NCBI RefSeq assembly: GCF_038002605.1
Contig: NZ_JBBOCT010000001.1
Coordinates: forward strand, 3,224,001-3,288,000
Direction of reading: 5' to 3'
Origin: Bacillus sp. FSL K6-3431
GTDB lineage: Bacteria; Bacillota; Bacilli; Bacillales; Bacillaceae_C
DNA length: 64,000 nucleotides
The notes beneath the pieces were generated by a model. The model did no database searches. It was not told where the DNA came from and saw only the letters and a list, made by a program, of their open reading frames with translations. Below, one piece after another: positions 1-9,457 of the stretch. The translations under genes and the position numbers were made by a program. Position 1 is the first letter of the stretch, and each line of letters opens with the position of its first letter.

Positions 1-378
1 ACTGGAAAAGATGTAGAAGTCATGATTTATGGCGATGGAGCATTCAAAGATCCAGTAGGTAAGATCTGGGAGCTCGCTGATCCAGTTGTATCACCAGCTT
101 ACACAGCGGGACTTGATGGTACACCTAATGAAGTAAAGTTAAAATATCTTGCTGATAACAACTTTGCTGACTTAAGAGGCGATGAACTGAAACAGGCAAT
201 ATCCCTATTCATTAATAATAAAGACGCTGACCTTGTAGGCTCAATGGAAGCCCAAGGGACAACACCTAGAAAACTTACTGATCTTATCGGTTCCCTATCC
301 GATTTAACTTCAGGAAGCGGAGATAAAGGTACACCGATTGTCTTTATCCAAGGGTATTTTGACAACTTCACGAAGTAA
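1..378 (+). CDS. Coenzyme F420-0:L-glutamate ligase-like protein, C-terminal part
   Basis: The reading frame is open from the first base and ends at a TAA, so only about the last 125 residues are visible. The stretch DGAFKDPVGKIWELADP followed by a VSPAYTAGL segment is what I recognise from the CofE-like F420-0:L-glutamate ligase family, which adds glutamate to F420-0 in organisms that make that cofactor. Bacilli carry members of this family of unproven role, since most do not make F420. A strong hairpin follows directly. The N-terminal half lies outside the window, so start and full domain content cannot be judged. The family call is fairly good; the function in this organism is open. Confidence 0.65.
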   Translation, partial: TGKDVEVMIYGDGAFKDPVGKIWELADPVVSPAYTAGLDGTPNEVKLKYLADNNFADLRGDELKQAISLFINNKDADLVGSMEAQGTTPRKLTDLIGSLSDLTSGSGDKGTPIVFIQGYFDNFTK

Positions 379-383
379 AATTA

Positions 384-430
384 AGTGCCAGGCACCCAAA
401 CAATTCAGATTTGTTTGGGTGCCTGGCACT
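384..430. terminator. Perfect 20-bp hairpin between convergent genes
   Basis: Two perfectly complementary 20-base arms (384-403 and 411-430) enclose a 7-base loop. The outer part, agtgccaggcac, is itself palindromic. It sits between the convergent ligase and monooxygenase genes, so it can end transcription from both sides. There is no long T-run. I know similar gtgcctggcac hairpins as dispersed extragenic repeats in Bacillaceae, so it may also be a repeat. Confidence 0.7.
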
Positions 431-434
431 CACT

Positions 435-1478
435 CTACTCTGATAACTTTCCCGATAGAAATTCAGCATCTTTCCCTACACCTAACAATAGAGCGGATCC
501 ACTTTGATATTGCCAAGATAAGCCGATGAAATACAGACCCTTTTCTTTTGTTACTCCTCTTTTATGTATAGGAAATCCTTCATCATCTAATACTCCTGCA
601 ATTTTAATCCAGTTATAATTTGGTTGAAATCCTGTAGCCCAAATAATATTTTTCGGCAAAACTCCATAACCATCTTCGAATAGGACTTTCTGATTTTTTA
701 TTCCCACAGTTCTAGGAAATAATTTAATCCTTTTTTGTTTGACTAGGCTTTTTACTTCTCTTCCAATGATCGGATCATTATTTTTTAATATTTTACCAAG
801 TGTTGAATCCACAGTTAAATTCAAGATTCCAAATAGATCGAACCACCAAAATATACTTTTGGTAAATACTTGGTAGGGTAAGAACTTTGGTCTTTTCCCA
901 ATCGATATACACACTTCTCTATTAGACGCTAATTCGGCTGCAATCTGCATACCGGAGTTTCCCCCTCCAACAATTAATGTTAAACCTTCATTTAATTGTG
1001 ATGGGTTTTTATAAAGTGCGGAGTGTATTTGCATTATATCTTTTGGTAAAGTTGAACCTAATGTTGGTATATAAGGTTTTTGGAACGAACCTGTAGCAAT
1101 TACAATATTTTCAGATATAAGTCTATTACCGGAATCTGTAAGAATATGAAACATCCCATCCTCTTTTATAACCTCCTTAATTTTGCTATTCATGCATATC
1201 GGGAGATTAAAAAACCCTGCATACTCCTCTAGATAATCAGCAATTTCTTCTTTTGTGGGAAAGCCCTCCTGATTGCCTAGTATTGACATACCAGGTAACG
1301 CACTTTGTGCTCTCGGCGTAAATAACTTCAAAGAGTCATAACGAAAACGCCAAGAATCCCCCACTCTTGAATGACTATCAATTAAAAGAAAATCTTTCCC
1401 TTTCTTTTGCAAATAATATCCCATTGCTAGACCAGCCTGCCCAGCTCCTACTATTATCGTCTTATACTGGTTTACCAC
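435..1478 (-). CDS. CzcO-like flavin-containing monooxygenase / NAD(P)H oxidoreductase
   Basis: A 347-residue flavoprotein. An FAD-binding Rossmann motif GAGQAG lies near residues 12-17. A second dinucleotide motif, GGGNSG, near residue 170 should bind NAD(P)H, and an ATGF motif lies near residue 280. This arrangement is typical of the CzcO/FMO-like oxidoreductases that insert oxygen into organic sulfur, nitrogen or ketone substrates; the substrate cannot be read from the sequence. Translation starts at a GTG preceded by GGGGTAGG at a suitable distance. It is a single-gene unit convergent with the ligase fragment. The annotation of similar genes as metal-resistance proteins (CzcO) is historical and not supported here. 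Confidence 0.8.
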   Translation of the reverse strand: MVNQYKTIIVGAGQAGLAMGYYLQKKGKDFLLIDSHSRVGDSWRFRYDSLKLFTPRAQSALPGMSILGNQEGFPTKEEIADYLEEYAGFFNLPICMNSKIKEVIKEDGMFHILTDSGNRLISENIVIATGSFQKPYIPTLGSTLPKDIMQIHSALYKNPSQLNEGLTLIVGGGNSGMQIAAELASNREVCISIGKRPKFLPYQVFTKSIFWWFDLFGILNLTVDSTLGKILKNNDPIIGREVKSLVKQKRIKLFPRTVGIKNQKVLFEDGYGVLPKNIIWATGFQPNYNWIKIAGVLDDEGFPIHKRGVTKEKGLYFIGLSWQYQSGSALLLGVGKDAEFLSGKLSE

Positions 1479-1744
1479 AATATCCTACCCCTTCTTGCAT
1501 CACTTACTTAGTTACTTCATGAGCCGTATCATCCAAATGTCACATCTTTATTCGTTGAGTATTCCGAAATTAAATACTGAGATTTAATTATATAATATTA
1601 TGTTTACTTGAAGCCTAATGATAAAGCAGTAGATTTATAATAAAGTGGGGGATTCAATAGCTATTCTCTTTATATGATACATTTAAAATAGTAAACTTAA
1701 GGAAATAATTTGAAGACAATTTTAACATAGAAAGGATGGCGAAT

Positions 1745-3835
1745 ATGTTAGAATCCTTACAGTCCATTCAAAAATTGAAGTATGGCGATAAAAACGTGCT
1801 AAAGAGAGAAAACTGGCTGGAGTATCTTTATGTGACAGAGCAAAAGAATATCAATCTAGAACAGGTTCAATCCTTATCAGATATTGGAGAGCATCCTGTT
1901 TTACAATACACTGAACGAACACTGCAAATATTGAATCGTTTGGAGCTTTCTCCTGAACATAAACAAATCCTTGAAGATGTCCTGAAATGGAGCGAAGTAG
2001 CTAAATGCGGATCCCTCCACATTCGCATGGAATGGGAAAAGCAAGGGTATCCCTTAGCAATACATAATATCGCTTCCGCACAGATTTATGCGGCCGAACA
2101 AATGAAACAGAATTTTTCAGATCGAGATTTATTTAAAGAAGAGATGATTTACACCCTTATTTTAACACATGGTTTAGTAGGTCAATACATCCGTGGAGAA
2201 GTTCGTTTCCAACAAATGCTCCCACTCTCTCCATTTATTCTCTTGAACAAGCTGTCTCCTTCTGCTTTTAAAGAATTATTGTATGTTCTAAATCAATGTA
2301 TCATTGAAGCCGTTTCTCCTGATTTGTGGGAGCAATTAAAGGGACAAGTAACAGAGGTGGTCCAATCGATTTCCCAAGGTGAACAAGTGAATGAGTATCC
2401 TTTTAGGGAACGCCTAGAACGACTTCGATATGGTTCTATCCATAAAGGAGAAAACTTTCCACGGGAGATACAGCAATTATTATCTGATCCCCGGATAGAA
2501 AAACGTTTATCGCTCTTTTTTCACAAAACGGATATGTGGTATGTGGAATCCGCTTTGTCCGAATTCACATTAGAAGAGTTCGTTAAAATCTTTCTACTAC
2601 TCATCCGCTCCTCCAATTCCTTGACAGTGACACAAATAACCTTTGAGCCATTAATGAAAGACCTTCATTATGATTATAAAGGGAAAAAGTCAGTAAACCT
2701 GTATAAGAAGCGAATCATTGAGGCGTATTTAAGCGAGTTATCAATGGAAGACCTTTTACATCACGATTTGCCAGACAACCAGCATGTTTGCTTGCAAGTA
2801 TTCGCCTATGACACGGCACAGCAATTGGTCGGCATATCCTTCCAATTTTCAAAGGCAGGGGAAAAGCTGATCGAGTTCTGCCAAGAAGCAGAGAAACACC
2901 CCTTATATGAACGGGCAATTATTATGCTGTATGACTTCTTCGGCTTCCGTAAAGATGCCTATGATCGCTTGCAAAATGAACAAACCTATCTAGCAGATAT
3001 GAATAACTCGCAGGATTTCAAGAAGAAAATTGTCAATTATGCAGTTGGGAATACCATGCTTGATATCGGGCCTGGCGGCGGGTTTCTCTTAGATTTACTT
3101 GCTGAACGACACCCAAAAGCCAACATCATTGGAATTGATATTGCTTCAAATGTTGTCGTGGAATTGGAAAAGAAAAAACAGCGGGAGCAAAAAACATGGC
3201 ATGTCATTCAGGGAGACGCACTCGATTTAAAGCCATACATTGAAAAGAGTGAAGTCGACACGATCATCTTTTCATCGATTCTTCACGAGATGTTTTCCTA
3301 TATTCCTTTCGAGGGGAAAAAGTTTAATCCGAAAGTAATAGCGCAAGCCCTTTATAGCTCCTTTCAAGCATTAAATCCAAACGGGAGAATCATTATTCGT
3401 GATGGCATCATGACTGAATCGAAAGAAACACTCCGCCATATTCGATTTAAAAACATAACAGATGTAGCTTTCTTTGAACGATACGTCCAAGACTTTAAAG
3501 GTAGAAACATTCAATACGAATGGAAAAACGAACGAACTGTTTCCTTGCCAATCAATGACTGCATGGAGTTTCTCTATACGTTTACATGGGGCGAAGAAGC
3601 CTTTCCTCATGAAGTACAAGAGCAATTTGGCTATTTCACACCAAGCGAGTTTAAAGCATGTATTCTTCAAACATTAGGAGAAACAGCCGAAATAACAGTT
3701 TTTGAACATTATTTGCAAGACGGATATGAAGAACATTTATTAATGAAAGTGGAAGTAACAGATGTCGACGGAAAGTCCATCAGACTACCGGATAGTACCT
3801 GCTTTATTGTGATTGAAAAAAAGGTTCAAAAATAA
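1745..3835 (+). CDS. Large class I SAM-dependent methyltransferase with unknown N-terminal region
   Basis: I place the start at the ATG at 1745, because the Shine-Dalgarno aaaggatgg directly abuts the earlier in-frame ATG at 1736 and is correctly spaced only for 1745. The protein is about 696 residues. Around residues 435-600 it has a Rossmann methyltransferase fold: motif I reads LDIGPGGG, followed by an acidic IGIDIA strand end and a later SSILHEM segment. The first ~430 residues are helical, charged and not recognised by me; they contain scattered His residues but no motif I can name. It is a monocistronic gene closed by a hairpin. The methyl acceptor is unknown. Its size is about double that of a minimal methyltransferase. 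Confidence 0.7.
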   Translation: MLESLQSIQKLKYGDKNVLKRENWLEYLYVTEQKNINLEQVQSLSDIGEHPVLQYTERTLQILNRLELSPEHKQILEDVLKWSEVAKCGSLHIRMEWEKQGYPLAIHNIASAQIYAAEQMKQNFSDRDLFKEEMIYTLILTHGLVGQYIRGEVRFQQMLPLSPFILLNKLSPSAFKELLYVLNQCIIEAVSPDLWEQLKGQVTEVVQSISQGEQVNEYPFRERLERLRYGSIHKGENFPREIQQLLSDPRIEKRLSLFFHKTDMWYVESALSEFTLEEFVKIFLLLIRSSNSLTVTQITFEPLMKDLHYDYKGKKSVNLYKKRIIEAYLSELSMEDLLHHDLPDNQHVCLQVFAYDTAQQLVGISFQFSKAGEKLIEFCQEAEKHPLYERAIIMLYDFFGFRKDAYDRLQNEQTYLADMNNSQDFKKKIVNYAVGNTMLDIGPGGGFLLDLLAERHPKANIIGIDIASNVVVELEKKKQREQKTWHVIQGDALDLKPYIEKSEVDTIIFSSILHEMFSYIPFEGKKFNPKVIAQALYSSFQALNPNGRIIIRDGIMTESKETLRHIRFKNITDVAFFERYVQDFKGRNIQYEWKNERTVSLPINDCMEFLYTFTWGEEAFPHEVQEQFGYFTPSEFKACILQTLGETAEITVFEHYLQDGYEEHLLMKVEVTDVDGKSIRLPDSTCFIVIEKKVQK

Positions 3836-3836
3836 A

Positions 3837-3872
3837 CAAAAGCACATCAACTATGACGTTGATGTGCTTTTG
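3837..3872. terminator. Bidirectional terminator hairpin
   Basis: Perfect 15-base arms caaaagcacatcaac / gttgatgtgcttttg with a 6-base loop lie between the convergent methyltransferase and selO genes. Flanking A and T runs allow termination on both strands. Confidence 0.85.
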
Positions 3873-3891
3873 GATTAATAATTTTTGGTAC

Positions 3892-5355
3892 TCAGGTTCC
3901 ACAATATGTTTGGTAAGGTACTGTTGAATCTGGTAGTATCGAATATTCTTCTTGTTCACAAGAGTGTGCGTAAGGATTGGAAAGTACATCAAGAAGCCGC
4001 TCCATCACACGATAATCTCCCTGTTCAACTGCTGCTGTTAGCGCCTCTTCTACTTGGTGGTTACGTGGGATGATCGCAGGATTGTTATTCCTCATCAACT
4101 GCTGCGAATCAGCTTTAGATTGTTCCTGCCTATCAAGTCGCGAAATCCAACGATTATACCACTGAGTAAATTCCTGTGCTCCAAACAAGACTGTATCTTC
4201 TAGTTTATCGAAAGTGAATGCGCGGAAAGTATTCGTATAATCCACTTGATACTTTTTCAGCATGTTCAGAAGTTCATTAATAAGCGATCCATCTTCTGTT
4301 TCATCGTTAAATATCCCAAGTTTTGCTCTCATTCCCGCAAGCCAGTTAGATTGGTATAACTGATTAAAGCTCGAAATCTTATCCTGAGCCAGTTTGACAG
4401 CTTCATCGACATTATCATGCAAAAGCGGTAATAGTGTTTCAGCAAATCTCGCCAGATTCCACCCAGCCATGAGTGGTTGATTCTCATAGGCATAGCGACC
4501 TTGCATGTCGATGGAACTAAAGACAGTTGCAGGGTCATAGACATCCATAAACGCACATGGACCAAAATCAATCGTTTCTCCACTAATTGTCATGTTATCG
4601 GTGTTCATCACCCCATGAATAAACCCAACAAGTTGCCATTTGGCAATTAGCTCTGCTTGGCGTTTAATTACCTCTTCAAGCAATGATAAATATCTGTTAC
4701 CATCCACTTCAATATCTGGGAAATGACGCGCTAAAGCATAATTGGCCAGAGCCTTAAGTTCTTCCACCTGTCCCCATTTAGCAGCGTATTGAAAAGTGCC
4801 AACACGGAGATGACTAGCCGCCACTCGGGTCATAATCGCGCCGGGCAGCTCCGTTTCACGAATGATCGATTCACCAGTTGTCACTACGGCTAAACTACGA
4901 GTGGTAGGAATACGGAGTGCATACATCGCTTCACTAATGATGTATTCACGTAACATTGGTCCAAGTGCCGCTCGCCCATCACCTCCACGAGAGTATGGTG
5001 TTCTCCCCGCCCCCTTAAGCTGAATATCAACCTTTAAACCTTGTGGCGAGATTTGTTCACCTAACAGCACCGCTCGTCCGTCCCCTAACATATTAAAATG
5101 GCCAAACTGATGACCCGCATAAGCTTGCGCAAGAGGCGAAGCACCATCTGGAATCCTATTTCCTGCAAACACCGCTACGCCATCTTCACCTTGCAATGCC
5201 TCTACGTTTAAACCTAGAGATTCAGCCAAGTCATTATTGAATATAATCAAACTTGGTGAATGTACAGGAACTGGGTTCATGCTAGTAAAAAACAACTTCG
5301 GCAGCCTGGCATAACTATTATCAAAGTTCCATCCCGCTTCTTTACTCTTTGTCAT
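3892..5355 (-). CDS. selO: Protein adenylyltransferase SelO (YdiU / UPF0061 family)
   Basis: A 487-residue full-length SelO pseudokinase, which in characterised members transfers AMP to Ser, Thr or Tyr of target proteins, with a role in redox stress. The signature AGHQFGHFN...LGDGRA lies around residues 77-93, an arginine-rich YSRGGDGRA loop follows, and the kinase-like HGVMNTDNM and [13 protein letters not shown] segments occur near residues 245-275. The C-terminus ends Cys-Gly-Thr, so a cysteine stands in the third-last position, where eukaryotic SelO has selenocysteine. The ATG start is backed by aaaggag nine bases upstream. It is a single gene, convergent with the methyltransferase. Confidence 0.92.
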   Translation of the reverse strand: MTKSKEAGWNFDNSYARLPKLFFTSMNPVPVHSPSLIIFNNDLAESLGLNVEALQGEDGVAVFAGNRIPDGASPLAQAYAGHQFGHFNMLGDGRAVLLGEQISPQGLKVDIQLKGAGRTPYSRGGDGRAALGPMLREYIISEAMYALRIPTTRSLAVVTTGESIIRETELPGAIMTRVAASHLRVGTFQYAAKWGQVEELKALANYALARHFPDIEVDGNRYLSLLEEVIKRQAELIAKWQLVGFIHGVMNTDNMTISGETIDFGPCAFMDVYDPATVFSSIDMQGRYAYENQPLMAGWNLARFAETLLPLLHDNVDEAVKLAQDKISSFNQLYQSNWLAGMRAKLGIFNDETEDGSLINELLNMLKKYQVDYTNTFRAFTFDKLEDTVLFGAQEFTQWYNRWISRLDRQEQSKADSQQLMRNNNPAIIPRNHQVEEALTAAVEQGDYRVMERLLDVLSNPYAHSCEQEEYSILPDSTVPYQTYCGT

Positions 5356-5573
5356 ATTTTCTCCTTTTCTATATATAAAGTAGATTTCCTGCTACGATGT
5401 TATTGTTAGTTATCACCATTTAATAAAATACCATACGGCCTCATTTTAAATGCTACTTTTCTTTAACCTTACAATACAAGTTATTAGCTTCGGAAAGCTG
5501 TTAAATTTTATTCATATAAAAAGAAGAACCGGAGTCAGTAAAAATTTTACTCTGCCTTGACTCTTGATTAAGT

Positions 5574-6920
5574 TTAACTTTCATTTTCCACTGTTTTCAA
5601 CCTAATGGTATTCCAATCTGTTCGATAAAAACGGATCATCACACTGATACCAAACACCGTTAAATACGAATAAAATGATATCCATGCTCCAACACTACCA
5701 AGATTTAGAGTAAAAGTTAATACATAGCTTAACGGAATGAAAAATAACCAACCTAATATTAATGAAATCTTAAGTAAAAACGAAGTGTCGCCGATTCCTC
5801 TAAGTCCACCAGCATAGAAATTTAACAGTCCATCAAATAATTGTAAAAATGCAGAGATCATAATTAATTTAGCCGCTAAATGATACACCCGAACATCTTG
5901 GGAGTATATTTTAGCAATTGGTTCTGATAGGAAAAATTGAATAACACCAAGAATAAGTAAAAATATACTACCTAAAATAGCGGTTTGTGTTCCTGCTCTT
6001 CTACCATCTAAGGGTTTTCCCTTTCCAATTTCTTGACCAACAAGAATCGTGGCTGTTGAGCCGAATGCGAAAGCAGGCATGAACCCGAGGCTCATAACAC
6101 TTAAGGCCACCTCGTTGGCGGCTAATGCATGTGTCCCTAATCTCATGACAAAGGCTGTAAATACAAACATCGCCATCGCCATAGAAAATTCCTGTATGCC
6201 CAATTTTGAACTCTCACCAAAAATTAAATTTAATTCTGATCGATTAAAGGCAATTCTTTTACGTGTATCATATTTTGGATGTAATTTTACGAAATAGACA
6301 TAAGCACAAATCAAAAAGGTAACAACCTCTCCAATGAAAAAGGCAATTCCTGCACCAACTAATCCTATTTCAGGTAGACCTAATTTTCCATATGTTAATC
6401 CATATGTGAAGAAAATCATTAATCCCCCGCCTATGACCGCACTAATCATTGGCGTTTTGGTATCACCTATACCACGTAGAAATCCATGAAAAACAAACGT
6501 GAAAACAGAAAAAACCATTGCAAAGAAACGAATTTGCAAATAACTTTTACCTTCTTCAATCATTTCAGGAGAACTTCCTAATGCCTTAAAAATTCCTTCA
6601 GGAAAAATTAAGCCGACTAATAAAACAAAGGCACTAGCAGCTATACAAAGGTAAAACGCAATATACGTTCGCTCAATACCTTTTTTCATGTTGTTTGACC
6701 CATAATTTTGGGCAACTAAATAATTCGTGGTATGCCCTATACCTGAAAACAACGCCCAAGCATTGTACATGACTATATTCGTCACACCGACAATAGCAAT
6801 GGCCAACGCCCCTATTTGACCAACTAAAATCAAATTAATCGTCCCGGTAAGCGTCGATGAAGCAAATGAGGCAATCGACGGTATGGCAAGTAAAAGGACT
6901 TTTTTCCATTCTTTCATCAT
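5574..6920 (-). CDS. MATE family multidrug/metabolite efflux transporter
   Basis: A 448-residue integral membrane protein with about 12 hydrophobic segments in two related halves, opening with the helix LLLAIPSIASFASSTLTGTI and repeating a G-I-G-D-T loop (GFLRGIGDTKTP and GGLRGIGDTSF) at equivalent places in each half, as is typical of MATE antiporters (NorM/DinF type). Such proteins export cationic compounds in exchange for Na+ or H+; the substrate is unknown. A GAGGAG ribosome binding site lies 8 bases before the ATG. It appears monocistronic. The 218 bases between its stop and selO contain only a weak imperfect hairpin. Confidence 0.9.
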   Translation of the reverse strand: MMKEWKKVLLLAIPSIASFASSTLTGTINLILVGQIGALAIAIVGVTNIVMYNAWALFSGIGHTTNYLVAQNYGSNNMKKGIERTYIAFYLCIAASAFVLLVGLIFPEGIFKALGSSPEMIEEGKSYLQIRFFAMVFSVFTFVFHGFLRGIGDTKTPMISAVIGGGLMIFFTYGLTYGKLGLPEIGLVGAGIAFFIGEVVTFLICAYVYFVKLHPKYDTRKRIAFNRSELNLIFGESSKLGIQEFSMAMAMFVFTAFVMRLGTHALAANEVALSVMSLGFMPAFAFGSTATILVGQEIGKGKPLDGRRAGTQTAILGSIFLLILGVIQFFLSEPIAKIYSQDVRVYHLAAKLIMISAFLQLFDGLLNFYAGGLRGIGDTSFLLKISLILGWLFFIPLSYVLTFTLNLGSVGAWISFYSYLTVFGISVMIRFYRTDWNTIRLKTVENES

Positions 6921-7214
6921 TGGCTGTACTCCTCATCATAATGTCAAATCTATTATACTTGATTTCCGAGAAAAAGATTGTTTTTTTCGAATAAAGAAAA
7001 ACCTCCTTTATATGTAAATTCGAGCTGAAAGGCTCCTTAGAAATTCATCAACCTTTTTAATCTTTCAATAATAAAGCGCATCGCTTATGATGCTCTTATT
7101 TATTAACTCTAGTTTAATCTGAATGTCTTTTTAATAATAAGAGGAGTCAAAGAAACACGAAGCAACCTCCTATATATGGTAGTCTTGTATTAACACTAAA
7201 AGGAGCGATTAAGG

Positions 7215-7896
7215 ATAAGTATTTCTATTCCTGAAATAACCCTTAATATGGCTTTTCATTACCCGCAATACGCTTAGGTACATATAGTCTGAGAGGAAAT
7301 GCTGGTGCCAATGCGATTAAACATGCAATAGATAACGGTTATCGCTTGATTAATTCTGCCTACAACTATGAAAATGAAGGAACTGTTAGCGCGGCCATTC
7401 GAAGAAGTTCAATTCCAAGAGATCAATTAATAATTACTTCCAAATTACCTGGACGCTATCATTCTTACGAAAAGGCAGTTTTAGCCATTCAAGAATCGTT
7501 ATATCGCACTAATTTAGATTATTACGATTTATATCGTATTCACTGGCGAAATCCAAAACAAGATCTATATGTAGAAGCTTGGCAAGCCTTAATCGATGTG
7601 CATAAATGGGGTCTCATCTGTTCGATTGGTGTTTCAAATTTCTTAGTCCCTTAGCAAGGGCAAATGCCATCCAAGAAAATGAAACAAACAAAAAAATAGC
7701 TAAACAGCATAACAAATCCGTTCCACAGGTCGTTTTACGTTGGCATTACCAACTAGGTGCCATATCCCTCCCTAAATCCGCATCCCCTTCGCGCCAACTT
7801 GAAAACATCCAATCTTTGATTTTTCGTTGGCTAAAAAGGAAAGAATATGATGGAAGAATGAACAATCAAGATCCTGCTACTTATGAAGAACTTTAA
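7215..7896 (+). pseudogene. Decayed aldo/keto reductase
   Basis: Pieces of one aldo/keto reductase are spread over several frames. The beginning reads SISIPEITLN near 7219-7247, then the frame shifts by one base to LGTYSLRGNAGANAIKHAI and runs on through INSAYNYENEG (carrying the conserved Tyr), the DYYDLYRIHW segment and SIGVSNF, ending at a stop at 7652-7654. About 50 codons, including the NQIELHP region, are missing. A third frame resumes at RANAIQENE and contains VPQVVLRWHYQ and IPKSAS-type motifs, and there is at least one more shift before the final NNQDPATYEEL. No functional enzyme can be made. Its parental family is certain. Confidence 0.85.
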
Positions 7897-7906
7897 TAGA
7901 AAATAT

Positions 7907-7944
7907 AAAGAGCGCACGACTTTTAAATAAGTGATGCGCTCTTT
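7907..7944 (+). terminator. Terminator hairpin after aldo/keto reductase remnant
   Basis: The arms aaagagcgca and tgcgctcttt pair around an AT-rich loop directly after the remnant gene. Confidence 0.7.
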
Positions 7945-8066
7945 ACATTTCTACTTCAAAATTCCTAAATATTCTTTCCAAGGTCCGACTCTACTCGTAT
8001 CTATATGTCATTACACATACGATTTGAGCCCTATGCGTTAAGTCGTTAGCTCCCCTGTTAGTTAAG

Positions 8067-8357
8067 TTATCGTTTCGATTCATTATATACTTCACGAGTT
8101 TTATAGATGATTTTCCGGATGCTATCTAAGGACAAATTGTATATCCGCTCCAACTCTTCAAAAGACTGTCCATCCCGATATAACTGATAAATTTTTTCGT
8201 TTCTTTGCTTAATTAACCGGCGTGAACCGTTCACTTCTCCCCATCCCGCTCGCTCATTGGTTTTCTTTGGGATATAGATTATCTCTCCCTGGATATACTT
8301 CTGTAACTCCTTCAGCAAATGAGGGGGAAGCACCTCTTTTCCATTTTTATATTGCAA
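8067..8357 (-). CDS. CD3324 family helix-turn-helix protein
   Basis: A 96-residue protein matching the CD3324-type family: KEVLPPHLLKELQKYIQGE, then a YIP...GWGE motif, then a C-terminal helix-turn-helix (LYRDGQSFEELERIYNLSLDSIRKIIY, residues ~60-90) resembling Mor/sigma region 4 type DNA-binding domains. It is presumably a small transcription regulator of unknown target. Translation must begin at TTG, since a GGAGG sequence lies about nine bases ahead and no ATG fits. It stands alone between the aldo/keto reductase remnant and gene-poor DNA. Confidence 0.75.
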   Translation of the reverse strand: MQYKNGKEVLPPHLLKELQKYIQGEIIYIPKKTNERAGWGEVNGSRRLIKQRNEKIYQLYRDGQSFEELERIYNLSLDSIRKIIYKTREVYNESKR

Positions 8358-8520
8358 ATATTCACATCCTCCTTATTAAAATGTACGTGTATATATTTTT
8401 GCGATTTGTCCATTTGAAAAACTCCTTTCACTCATTTTTAAGAAAACCCTTACAAAATTATTATTCCCCTTAGAAATAGTATACTGCATTTTTGGTTTAT
8501 GGAAAGATAAGAAAAATAGT

Positions 8521-8545
8521 AAAAGAGGCCGCAAAGCGACCCCTC
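8521..8545 (-). terminator. Terminator hairpin of a decayed small gene
   Basis: On the minus strand, GAGG..CGC and GCG..CCTC arms are followed by TTTTAC, forming a short GC-rich hairpin with a T-run, just after the short reading frame at 8562-8594. Confidence 0.5.
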
Positions 8546-8561
8546 ATGTTGCGATTTCCGC

Positions 8562-8594
8562 TTAAGCGGAAACCACCTCGTTGTTTGTGATCAA
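8562..8594 (-). other. Short SD-led 10-codon frame, possible remnant of a small toxin gene
   Basis: A strong GGAGG nine bases before a TTG opens a frame of only ten codons (M-ITNNEVVSA) that ends inside the palindrome ttccgcttaagcggaa, followed by a terminator. The layout (strong SD, tiny frame, palindrome, terminator) resembles the holin-like type I toxin genes common in Bacillaceae, but with the hydrophobic middle missing. I cannot prove the relation. The rest of the 660-base gap 8358-9018 shows nothing I recognise. Confidence 0.25.
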
Positions 8595-9018
8595 AATAAT
8601 CAGCCTCCTTTCCAAAAGTCTATCGGCCCGACACTCTTATTAACTCATAAATGTTGGTAGGAGAACAAGGTAAAAAACAATTATAATTATTTTTTACCCA
8701 TGTTATTTTTCGATATCAGGATGTTGCCATTACAGTCCCGGAACAACGACAATATCAACAGCCCAGACTTTAAGGATTAATAGTTCCAAGACCAATTATT
8801 GAATATCCAAATTATAACGATAGTGGGATTACAAAAGGAAAAGTAACTTCCACTGCTTCTCATGTTTCTCTTTTTCATATATAGCTTTTGAAGTCGTTCT
8901 AAATCTTGAATTATTTTCAACTACTGATCCACATCCATAATCTTAAGCACCAGCAATTTCTGGAGCTGCTTTTTTAAAGCGCCTCATTTTTTGCATAATC
9001 CATTGCTTTCTGCTTACA

Positions 9019-9210
9019 CTATTTCCCACTCCTAACATTATGTCGGATCTTATCTGGATGAATTCTCTTCTCTCCAAGTTCAATGATGGATACGACTTCT
9101 AATAAAGCATGTACGGCATCATCTTTTGTATATAAATCATCATCTATCAAGTTACAGACCGTTTGAACGATTTTACTTTTCATATCAATCAACATCCACT
9201 TTGAGTTCAA
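9019..9210 (-). CDS. Small hypothetical protein
   Basis: A 63-residue acidic-then-basic protein of unknown function, with a likely helical stretch DDAVHALLEVVSIIELGEKR. The codon pattern looks protein-coding, but the ribosome binding site is weak. The internal ATG nine codons in (before KSKIVQTV) is an alternative start. It lies in a sparsely coding stretch between the CD3324 gene and the MarR gene. I do not recognise a family. Confidence 0.4.
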   Translation of the reverse strand: MNSKWMLIDMKSKIVQTVCNLIDDDLYTKDDAVHALLEVVSIIELGEKRIHPDKIRHNVRSGK

Positions 9211-9457
9211 GTCGTCTTTATTGTGATTAGATAATTAATCGATTTATTGAAGCCCATCTTAGTGATGATATTGCACATAATAAGCATAAGTTTTAAAAAA
9301 CAGAACTAATGATAGGAGGCATTTTTACACTCTTGGGCTTTTCGATTATGTTCATTGATACAACAATATCCGGATTCATCGTTTAAGACCATTTGAATAT
9401 AGAAACCTTTCCCCTAAAAAAACTGTTTGATTTAGTATTGACAATATCACAACTAAC

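Noticed and set aside
3880..3894. UGA stop of selO as a selenocysteine codon
   Set aside because: A Cys already fills the Sec position three residues from the end, and reading through UGA gives an unrelated tail running into the terminator hairpin.
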